From CAYZXL01 sp964482435 (lineage in GTDB: Bacteria > Auribacterota > JABMQX01), in NCBI GenBank assembly GCA_964482435.1, contig CAYZXL010000065.1, positions 1 to 27,663 of the forward strand: a DNA stretch of 27,663 nucleotides, read 5' to 3'. The notes below the pieces were generated by a model that was given only the letters and a program-made list of their open reading frames with translations, searched no databases and was not told the origin of the DNA. Made by a program: the position numbers and the translations under genes. Positions 25,501 through 27,663 of the stretch are shown piece by piece (the first letter of the stretch is position 1; the number at the start of each line of letters is the position of its first letter).

Positions 25501-26369
25501 CCAAGATTGACGGCTTCACCATCACGGCGGGCTGGAATGAGGAAATGGGCGGCGGCATCTATTGCTACAAATCCACACCGATCATTTCCAACAACATCAT
25601 ACGCAGCAACGTGGCGCTGTGGGGTGGCGGCATCGGCTTGAAAGAAGGCTCCAACGCCACCATCGTCAACAATGCCATCTTCGCCAACGCGGCGAACATG
25701 TTCGGCGGAGGAATCGCCTGCGACTCCTCCTCGCCGACCATAGCAAACTGCACCATAGTCGAGAACACCGCCACCTTCGGCGGCGGCGGCATCTACAATG
25801 CTAACGGCTCACCCACCGTCGCAGACTCCATCCTCTGGAGGGACGGGTGGGAGCTCTCCGGCATTTCCCTCGACATGATTAGCCACTGCGACATCGAGGA
25901 CGGCAACTTCAACCGCCAGAGGGGCAACATTTCCTCCGACCCGAGGTTCGTCAGAGGCTCTCTCAGCGGATTGTATCTGGCAATTGATAGCCCGTGCGTC
26001 AACGCCGGAACCGACACCGCCATTGTTCTCGGCCTCGAAGGCAAGACCACTCGCCTTGACAGCAAGCCTGACAGCGGCGTGGTGGACATAGGGTATCACC
26101 ATCCTGTGTCCAACCCCTTCTTCATCGCCGACACCGCAAAGGATCCCGCAGATGGCGGCGTGGTCATCGTCTGGACCTCTCGCATGGGGAAAACCTATCA
26201 GGTCTATTACGCCTCGTTGCTCGGTTCGCAGCCTGTCTGGAAGGCGCTCGGCGCGGCTCTGCCGGGAACCGGTGGCCTCATGTCCATCAAGGATACCGGC
26301 GACGGCACGCGTCCGGCGCCTACAGGCCCATCCGTCAAGCAGAGGTTCTACCGGATCGAAGAACGGTGA
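10542..26369 (+). CDS. Giant secreted multidomain protein: M6-like protease, Ca-binding TSP3 arrays, four beta-helix modules
   Basis: This single uninterrupted frame encodes 5,275 aa. An N-terminal signal peptide (hydrophobic core about 11-26, likely cleavage after AGA) directs it out of the cytoplasm. In order: an M6 (immune inhibitor A-like) metallopeptidase, about 30-960, split by inserted Ca-binding loops at 188-493; Ig-like beta domains, about 1010-1680, the last resembling SbsA-type Ig; four TSP3 loops; beta-helix 1 (1798-2200); a very long TSP3 array (2201-3669); beta-helix 2 (3670-4040); three TSP3 loops; beta-helix 3 (4116-4530); about 11 TSP3 loops; beta-helix 4 (4781-5187); and a C-terminal domain (about 5190-5275). 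No LPxTG, PEP-CTERM or transmembrane anchor is seen. The start is well supported by GGAGG and a promoter. It is monocistronic as far as visible. A Ca-stiffened surface fibre or secreted enzyme is inferred. The domain calls are by motif. Confidence 0.93.
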   Translation: MSGEKRVGFWVIAAGAVALFLLSTAGALPPFPRQVELVQSDGTKVKAYVRGDERRLWAVTEDGRVLTFDATSRTWISGQVVPQAASQSASLLAASDSSSQGSSLSTPVYVGPYRGRPPYDQHPLMRSKGKVKNLVIPVLASDDYWTRVNEELNLTYPRANFIWVFNMAGDRKLLTAPAGNGKAETEAWGAFDRDGDGLQDAWERIQNPRIVETGTADGNGSDGDLDGDDRWALFNGLRDHNGLNIEEYNFGSDPWNWDTDGDGISDGFEIQYGLDPSDDGSKPTPEADPVLIPGIGPGINMNGANGDPDQNGVTNLDEFLANTDPNENTDATQDGQNPPAPVSNVLEFFFFGNLDQDGYSDLDNDVFIPVPPPPQPYAGSLTTECPDDTSLYFRTPSGTLRPCNPLDPDTDHDGLPDGWEIYYYNRSSPYAGPNPLDDGRTPDVNGEIHPNCGPDGDPDSDGYTNAQEFMMGGNPGAAQLTDPPTPITPTGRGTESVKSYFAEMSRPKFSSTHATDFYYGQFQIESFVTPVVSLRYLKSYYTMRPDEMIKEALQLLEEYRFDFSLFDANKDGWIDNVTIVHEGPGQELTGNPDHPITGTYYLNEPLVLNHWRIPLMVDPAMPYSAYDMWFSPGYTAEEPVGKYKVQRAVIVPEMIQYYEPGTGQQQQPTLVQAHISLGPICHEIAHSIALEEQEDGREVGLPDLYDTDGGVQEAGAGAGDWDLMGTGAWNYVSGQQQQQQQQVPGDAAAPLSAWAKVKLGWGRTERLEMDGRWKELAAYYIDRTIYWADAGMAPGEYLLLEVRMKQGFAHMFEDASADRNGQPAWSSPFDQALPVPTTIADGGTELHTDSGDGGVLVWHIDENVGKIRDNNVNTGIGGHYRVALLQADGLNDLENYDPLSRVGSSADEGDMFPVLSFPDQYEPGREVDMCLDSHDRTEELSDGRIAVYPTTDSYYRGNTDIRFAHFQRGLTGQWRGAAADWPPAYLWADLDLDMFEYYWYTSHRYVWFSENKDLASIVVKKPNGYVYEFPYSQPNGDQGPYALPSFTVDDDDLKTVGTNQIWWDATDSTGPNVRIDLYENDNLVYAIASSTPNDGFYAWTVSDAARDVLTRGIDDYQTLPVYSRNYLVKVTDLSNPLVHDFSDDYFGFSEARNEIFITAYPTSLQEGVAVPISWTADASVEGVNVDLYFNGQFYETIARDLPNTGPGGVTFIPGAVPLDPYTNIGWEIRVTDAARPSVYAVTPTTLPRYQTAPDYADVVLSPQTVFWTVNATNQPVAQPVIVAGKPVDITWTSTHPTTYVVNINLYQNDVWQKYLRQEYPNVGHYVWFVPLDLPSGDYRIKVVSAESAALAGDYAFSAEFSVLPACWIVFPAGAAELNALNWDYRPFGQMEFTDDYSTANIIFASGMTDPGLTYRLEYQDAAGNWRPIPGAENIKLDPARSDPLQYRDANGALQPLPGSEAVHQQRQQLGLEENFIVATRGSFPWDTTGLTIPECRVRIICNSSPALRDESGRFVVDHTRPAIVGLKFGEKVVDPLPSIVADPNDPLSPIVATDVDINAPIEIIFNKPMDRTQYSTRGDGIPSTPRLHDYWMSVQYLTFSEDPLTWRPSGSDPDALPQPLDALYRTVLNFGTVTWSGNSMFFYPQEPLVPNAVYYVKVWRDARDRMIVGNDLGVDYVFCFTTAKYEPPPIDTDGDGIPDETEKKYLAGEPGAPGLNPFVPDADLDPDGDGLSTKAEIALGMNPIVADTDGDRMPDGWELSWGFNPLKDDAWVDYDGDRLANLEEFKFGTDPTDPNSPVTVYVDASNASAFEDGSRQYPWRTIQKAVDKTLAPAIVMVADGVYQENVTMKSGIALFSENRYGATIDGMGLNTVVTFSDVQIARIDWFVITNGSSFIGGGIYCANSPVIISRNKIISNETRKYYYDLGGAGLYLEESDAVIRSNEILRNTSAFIGGGILSFDCSPLIIGNVIAKNVAEMCGGAMYIEHGSPVLVNNTIVDNSCVLYEYGGIFYDHGWNVPSYTYKQHDGAWFYYNTPIYNYRKLGYPFITNCIIRGNGRQLHGVPLSAVWYCDVGDAYGFFPWEYSRYFEEFEEFWLAIGRSSTYWEDYENFYPFYLDFYYGYMFGFMATFAGQEYLNFNVDSDPSFKDPANDDYHLRPGSSCIDIGTDPGAPTADIDGELAPADGNNDSLAVTDIGADEFVDSDWDQMPDYWERQYFGDLTHDGTTDTNGDGDSDLEEYENNEDPLEPLVPDTDSDGMPDWYEDSNGLNPNVNDAAQDPDNDRLTNIEEMRYGTDPNEADSDGDGLTDGDEVIWAGTDPLNEDTDGDGLTDQEELLTYNSDPNNPDSDGDGAPDKWEIDTYGNFDSDGSADKDGDGLTDLEEFFRGTDMTKKDTDEDGLSDKVETNTRIYVDKNDTGSDPLSTDTDGDGWLDPVETNTGVYVSPDDTGSDPNSSDGDHDGLPDTYEIGRFGNYAQKGSDDYDSDGLTNLDEFYLGTDPTNPDTDGDGLTDGVETRTGVYVDPSDTGTDPLNIDSDGDGLGDGVETGTGVWVDVTNTGTNPVSADTDNDGIPDNVETNTGVFIDENDTGSNPLLTDTDGDGLLDNDEVEFYLTDPNRADTDGDGLSDKEEIDILLTNWLSADTDQDGLSDFDELNVYFTDPFDPDVDGDGLLDGWEIANFGNFNRDGTGDADGDGLTDLQEFRAGTNPNHPDTDGDKLTDSQEHDVYHTNPTNADTDGDGLSDWDEIFVYKTNPLDPDMDDDGLTDGEEVLIYGSLPRNPDTDGDGMSDGFEIRYFGDFSHDGTFDSDKDLLTDLEEFKNGTDPTNEDTDGDGLKDGREVKTYRTDPLNPDTDWDGLSDGDEITKGTDPLKPDTDGDGLWDGVETGTNTFVDETDTGSDPKKPDTDGDGLTDGDEVKLYRSDPNKKDTDGDGMPDWWEADYDRDGVSDLAEVVLYGTSPRNPDTDGDGMPDGYEVGLMYVQAPTVPLDPLFNDAALDRNSDNQTNLDEYLASGYRPPTPLNPAVNDASLDRDGDGVNNLNEYNNADPDNDGLTNEQETGTKPPTDPLDPDMDDDGALDGAEIQHDPPTNPRNPDTDGDGMPDGWEMHWDATVTNPTDPLTPDGTIDRHDPTDNQNNLDEYLAADQDGDGLTTADEQTLGTDPLKVDTDNDGLVDGADGVVATTAYRRGVDFNANNFVDGEGDFSTDPLAADTDGDTLPDGWEVANGLDPTDATDPNGRAGDIDQDGVPNIDEYLGSPDADRDGLRNVDETGTGIFVGPDDTGTDQLNRDSDSDGLPDGWEVANGTDPNDPTRNNGSGGDIDGDGITNLEEYMTSDVDDDGLLDIVETNTGIYVSPYDTGTDPTNPDTDADTVLDGAETNTKVYISPQDTGTSPLSYDTDADGMPDWWEVRLAGDPNPLDPSADDASGDRNNDGVTNLDEYRQADSDRDTLLNGVETNTGVFVDATTDTGTDPLDTDSDDDSLPDWWEVLAGTNPNDSTGDNGRNGDIDADGIINWEEYRTGDADGDGLLNPVETLTGIFVDENDTGTSPLAADTDLDGLSDSQEVRIYLTDPNIDDTDSDGLTDYEEVLIYHTDPRNPDMDGDGLLDGDEIAQGADPLDPDVDRDSLPDGWEVHNGLDFAADDSVRDADGDGLNNVGEYVLGTDPNDAASPDRVYYVNGWFGNDEWDGTSPVHRGGTDGPMKTIQAAIDAARTPAAIHVAAATYAENIKVRSGIALLGAGAGQSIIVPVATGNVVSFDNMVAGVIDGFTIAGAENRQGPKVYCYKSSVVITRNIITSSVPPGAPGAKGVGIYCNACPLVHIAVNRILGLYNEELGGGIFSVSSSINVRTNYITDNVAEAGGAGICVKGAFPEIINNTIANNMSIFAGGGILVIEGKPHISNCIIWGNGDDLEGVSLDMINHCDIQDGDFNGEGGNFSLDPLFKKPVTGDVLANDYRLKLESPCVDVGTAAYVPTADFDGETIPFEQWVDGYYWFYFDGVDYMGWSASYLMYFMDFASGEFMPGIYDYVPQSAIDVDIGADEVTDTDRDDVTDEVETKEWGTRTDHIDTDNDGMPDRWEKDYGFDPLVDDSQGNADGDLLNNVEEWIFGTNPRAGSSPKYYLYVNAAVGNDAWDGTRLTYGGGTAGPKATIQGGIDAAVAIQENIRLRQRGIGPEITITIRERIRRQYAGTVLEAVDREQPREPVVVYVAPGVYHENLNMAEAVAVVGAGPDTTVVDAPAVSNAVTFNSILTAKLSGFTITGGSPEGAKVFLYQSPSTLSSYARPRPSAIRLAPVISHNRITGKVMARDESDGGTGVYCNESSPIIAYNEILRNYSQLFAGGIYCSPGTSPQIIGNRIFDNSTDMYGGGIQSGGDSSPVISRNIIVRNKSALGGGGVYVAQGSVVITNNTFVNNSDGIYNSAGTLTITNCILWGNGDDLVGFRGSVSFCDISNGDYVGMAGNISRDPMFKDAYWDDYHLRPKSPCVDAGVTILADNSTVFSPPIYTIDNESERAPFDGANVGFDRMDIGADEMTDSDRDSMVDTWEKEFFGNLAKNGTADTDADGLTDLEEFEFNGNPLKADSDADGFGDRDEAKLYGTAPNIADTDGDGASDYTEIKWWGANWNADPDHDGLPMALDYDSDNDGIPDGWEIDRGLYPGGNDANIDSDGDGLTNIEEYRHNTWPKKADSDGDGISDGEEVNTRGTNPLKADSDADGLPDGLELLHSALPLNPDSDGDGMPDGWEVQNSLDPLTPDAVRDPDGDRLLNVEEYLFDTKPRDAASPMTIYVDSTNSGAQDGSQAKPFSTIVQAMDYVVKAGLSVSGSYSVSPANSGFDVFDVRQNGSALSATDNGGGSWSGTLTKIVIEQGTGPDSTTLFILRGDVDLTGKNTAGDSLSLKGSVEFSRCATRTLGTITADYRNATLGLTAELVLNQVFAVLPPAFAIEVAEGAYFEHVAVAERVFLKGAGAAATQINGTSNGAAVRFENVRVAKIDGFTITAGWNEEMGGGIYCYKSTPIISNNIIRSNVALWGGGIGLKEGSNATIVNNAIFANAANMFGGGIACDSSSPTIANCTIVENTATFGGGGIYNANGSPTVADSILWRDGWELSGISLDMISHCDIEDGNFNRQRGNISSDPRFVRGSLSGLYLAIDSPCVNAGTDTAIVLGLEGKTTRLDSKPDSGVVDIGYHHPVSNPFFIADTAKDPADGGVVIVWTSRMGKTYQVYYASLLGSQPVWKALGAALPGTGGLMSIKDTGDGTRPAPTGPSVKQRFYRIEER
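11103..12020 (+). repeat. TSP3-type Ca-binding loops inserted in the protease domain
   Basis: About six to seven Asp-rich loops of the type DxDxDGxxDxxE (for example DTDGDGISDGFE and DTDHDGLPDGWE) occupy residues 188-493, between two parts of the M6 domain. They are spaced more loosely than in the central array. Confidence 0.8.
12531..12542 (+). repeat. Four-glutamine tract
   Basis: Residues 664-667 are encoded by CAG CAG CAA CAG, just before the zinc-motif helix of the M6 domain. Confidence 0.9.
12744..12767 (+). repeat. Eight-glutamine tract
   Basis: Residues 735-742 are eight Gln codons mixing CAA and CAG, placed between the LMGTGAWN segment and LSAWAKVKLGW. In M6 enzymes these blocks are close together, so the tract sits in an expanded loop. 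Confidence 0.9.
13570..15600 (+). other. Ig-like beta-domain region of the giant protein
   Basis: Several domains carry the pattern of an extracellular Ig-like fold. Phrases such as ITWTSTHPT, PISWTADASVEGVNVDLY and NIGWEIRVTDAA recur at about 100-residue spacing. The last (about 15100-15590) has DINAPIEIIFNKPMDRTQY and ends VDYVFCFTTA, typical of SbsA-like Ig domains. Confidence 0.65.
15612..15932 (+). repeat. TSP3 array, four loops
   Basis: Loops DTDGDGIPDETE, DPDGDGLSTKAE, DTDGDRMPDGWE and DYDGDRLANLEE, followed by the FGTDPTDPNSP linker that leads into beta-helix 1. Confidence 0.85.
15933..17141 (+). other. Parallel beta-helix module 1
   Basis: The module opens with VTVYVDASNAS and RTIQKAVD, continues through ADGVYQENVTM and repeated rungs of the GGGIYC..SPVIISRNKI type, and closes with SSCIDIGTD and VTDIGADEF. 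This is the usual layout of right-handed beta-helix (PbH1-type) domains. An aromatic-rich segment of 51 residues (16767-16919) interrupts the late part. Confidence 0.8.
17142..21548 (+). repeat. Central TSP3 array, about 58 Ca-binding loops
   Basis: Residues 2201-3669. I count about 58 loops of the DTDGDGLTDxxE type by hand; a few are degenerate. Two unit lengths alternate: a short one (DTDGDG..E...YxTDPxNP) and a long one carrying VETNTGVYVxxxDTGTDP. Unit spacing and codons vary enough that it is not a recent tandem copy. TSP3-type loops bind Ca2+ and make elongated, stiff stalks. The repetition opens long antisense frames that are not genes. Confidence 0.9.
21549..22661 (+). other. Parallel beta-helix module 2
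   Basis: Opens with DRVYYVNGWFGNDEWDGT and KTIQAAIDAA, passes through AAATYAENIKV, GGGIFS and NTIANN rungs, and ends SPCVDVGT and DVDIGADEV. A 44-residue aromatic-rich insert (22488-22619) sits between the last two motifs. Confidence 0.8.
22662..22886 (+). repeat. TSP3 linker, three loops
   Basis: Loops DTDRDDVTDEVE, DTDNDGMPDRWE and a degenerate NADGDLLNNVEE join beta-helix modules 2 and 3. Confidence 0.85.
22887..24131 (+). other. Parallel beta-helix module 3
   Basis: Opens with KYYLYVNAAVGNDAWDGT and KATIQGGIDAAV and ends SPCVDAGV and MDIGADEM. A charged, probably helical insert of about 45-50 residues (Arg/Glu-rich, about 23005-23140) separates the TIQ helix from the VYVAPGVYHENL strand; modules 1 and 2 lack it. 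Confidence 0.8.
24132..24881 (+). repeat. TSP3 array, about 11 loops
   Basis: Loops such as DTDADGLTDLEE, DSDGDGISDGEE and DSDGDGMPDGWE. Here many second positions are Ser (DSDGDG) where the central array prefers Thr (DTDGDG). Confidence 0.85.
24882..26102 (+). other. Parallel beta-helix module 4
   Basis: Opens with MTIYVDSTNSGAQDGS and STIVQAMDYV. It is then interrupted by a Ser/Gly/Thr-rich beta domain of roughly 110-120 residues (about 24985-25340) before resuming at IEVAEGAYFEHV. It ends SPCVNAGT and VVDIGYHHP, replacing the DIGADE ending of the other modules. Confidence 0.78.
26109..26366 (+). other. C-terminal beta domain of the giant protein
   Basis: About 86 residues with VIVWTSRMGKTYQVYYASLL, WKALGAALPGTGG and a final RFYRIEER. 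This GKTYQVxYS...W..LG...FYR pattern is a familiar C-terminal module of large secreted proteins in PVC-type bacteria (from memory) and may have a sorting or binding role. Confidence 0.6.
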
Positions 26370-26594
26370 TTCGGAGGGGTTCGGCGCAAGCAGGCACGGG
26401 CAGCCGCGCGCCTTCCATGGGGCTTTATCCGATGGCGTGCAGGCCCATGGGCCCCACCCGAAGCAATGTCGGCCGTAGCTGCGTCAGTCCATGGCTTATC
26501 CCAGGCGAAAGTGACCAGAGCGCGGTACCCGCTGTGATTGGTGTCCAACGTCAAACAAAAACGAAACCATGAAGTTGGCGCAGGGACTTCTGAA
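26370..26594 (+). other. Gap between the giant gene and the kinase
   Basis: Contains no gene. A perfect 12-nt palindrome, GGCCCATGGGCC (26442-26453), lies about 75 nt past the giant gene's stop. It has no loop and no T-tract, so it is not called a terminator. Confidence 0.4.
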
Positions 26595-27605
26595 ATGATC
26601 CGAATTCGGTTGCCCGCGGGAGAGTGGGAGTACGACGCTGATTCTCCGCTCGGGTCGCCCGGGGGTTTCGGAACCGTGTTCGCTGGAACAGGCGAAAAGC
26701 ATGGGCCAGTCGCCGTAAAGCGATTGCACGTCGACGTCAACCAGGCCGCGCACAGGGAGCTTCGAATCGCCAACGAGCTTATGGGGCGCCCGCTGAAGCA
26801 CGTGATTCCAGTGCTGGATGCCGGTAAAGACGCCGAATCGGGTTTTTATTTTGTTGTTATGCTGCGCGCGGAGGAGAGCCTCCAGCAGGAGATCGACGCC
26901 AGGGGGGCGGTAGCTGATGGAGAAGCTATCCGTATTCTTCACGACGTCGCAGCCGCGCTTGCTGAGGTTACAGAGATCGTCCACCGAGACCTGAAACCAG
27001 CGAATGTTCTCTACCACGAGAAACTATGGAAGGTAGCCGACTTCGGCATTGCTCGTTTCGTGGAGGAGTCGACATCTTTGGAGACTCTCAAGGGCTGCCT
27101 CAGCCCGCCGTAGGCGGCCCCCGAACAATGGCGTCTGGAGCGAGCCACTCCTGCGACGGACATTTATGCAATGGGCTGTATTGCCTACGCGCTGCTGACG
27201 GGCAGGCCACCCTTTCAAGGCCCGAGAGTCGAAGACTATCAGGACCAGCATCTTCACAAGGATCCACTACCCCTCGTTGAGACGCATCCGCGTCTACGTA
27301 CGCTGGTCACGATGATGTTGCGCAAGTCGCCCCAAACACGACCAAGCCTCAGCCGTGTTATCCGCCTTCTTGGTGACCTTGGCGCCGAGCAAGCGAAGCA
27401 AAGCCGGGGCGCGGGCTTCGACGCGTTGTCGAGGGCTGGAGCCGCGGCTGCGGAAGCAGCTCTCGCCGCTCAGGCAGCAGGGATCGAAGACCAAGCAAGG
27501 CGACTTGCAAGGAAGAAGCTCGCAGATTCCGCGTTTGAGGCTCTCCGTCACTTGATGGGAACGCTTTTCGACACGATTATTATTACTCCGACACCTAAAC
27601 AGTAG
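26595..27605 (+). pseudogene. Ser/Thr protein kinase (Hanks type) interrupted by in-frame TAG
   Basis: Read through one TAG at 27111-27113, the frame gives 336 codons of a eukaryote-like protein kinase. Visible are the Gly-rich loop LGSPGGFGTVF (19-29), catalytic Lys in VAVK (K42), helix-C Glu (E55), HRDLKPAN (130-137), DFG (149-151), then GCLSPP-stop-AAPEQW and DIYAMGCIAYALLTGRPPF, and an Ala-rich helical tail. The stop is codon 173, exactly where kinases have Tyr in the T-x-x-Y-x-A-P-E segment; TAT or TAC to TAG is one change. Both halves keep frame and all other key residues. TAG also ends tilS and Cys-rich gene 1 here, so general TAG recoding is unlikely. It is a recent nonsense mutation or a sequencing error. 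The ATG at 26595 has AGGGA upstream. No transmembrane segment is seen. Confidence 0.8.
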
Positions 27606-27613
27606 ACGCTCTG

Positions 27614-27663
27614 ATGAGTGATGATTCACGGCATAGCATATTGGACCGAGGGCGCCAGGAAAA
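27614..27663 (+). CDS. Start of an unidentified gene, cut by the window end
   Basis: ATG at 27614, eight nt after the kinase stop, opens a frame MSDDSRHSILDRGRQE that stays open to the end. Its close spacing suggests an operon with the kinase. Too short to identify. Confidence 0.3.
   Translation, partial: MSDDSRHSILDRGRQE

Noticed and set aside
27039..27605. TAG recoded as a sense codon genome-wide
   Set aside because: TAG is the natural stop of tilS, the first Cys-rich gene and this kinase frame itself, at positions matching family ends where known.

Overview
The window (about 60% G+C by eye) reads as a chromosomal segment of a Gram-negative-type bacterium, probably from a poorly cultured lineage. 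It has densely packed housekeeping genes, a 15.8-kb gene for a secreted Ca-repeat/beta-helix protein of the kind common in PVC-group and related environmental genomes, and a eukaryote-like Ser/Thr kinase. The phylum cannot be fixed from the sequence alone. No tRNA, rRNA, CRISPR array or transposase was recognised.

Layout. (1) glnA (type I-alpha glutamine synthetase) lies on the minus strand at 342-1682, with a promoter-like site upstream and an inverted repeat beyond its stop. (2) At 2058-4434 (+) there is a compact three-gene cassette. Two small proteins (81 and 179 aa) have paralogous Tat-like/lipoprotein-like leaders and strongly Cys-rich C-terminal regions, and a radical SAM/SPASM enzyme follows whose start codon overlaps the stop of the second. 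The Cys residues fall mostly on every third position, in the style CTG-CTG-CxG. This is a candidate ribosomally synthesised, post-translationally modified peptide (RiPP) system and the best candidate for an undescribed system here. (3) tilS, ftsH and folP (4790-9849, +) form a familiar housekeeping block; ftsH and folP overlap, and ftsH has its own promoter-like site at the end of tilS. (4) After about 600 nt of apparently non-coding DNA and a good sigma70-like promoter comes a 5,275-codon ORF (10542-26369). It encodes a secretory signal, an M6-like metallopeptidase split by Ca-binding thrombospondin-type-3 (TSP3) loops, Ig-like domains, an SbsA-like Ig domain, four parallel beta-helix modules separated by TSP3 arrays (about 58 loops in the largest), and a small C-terminal beta domain. 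(5) A Ser/Thr protein kinase gene at 26595-27605 is interrupted by a single in-frame TAG exactly where the conserved Tyr of the APE region belongs. A further ORF starts at 27614 and runs off the window.

How the parts fit. In the cassette, the enzyme would be expected to modify the two Cys-rich proteins made directly upstream, and the leaders suggest that the products are exported and perhaps lipid-anchored. No dedicated protease or transporter gene is adjacent. TilS (tRNA-Ile lysidine synthase), FtsH (membrane protease) and FolP (dihydropteroate synthase) do unrelated essential jobs but are often neighbours in bacteria. The giant protein is presumably a Ca-rigidified surface or secreted fibre carrying a protease head.
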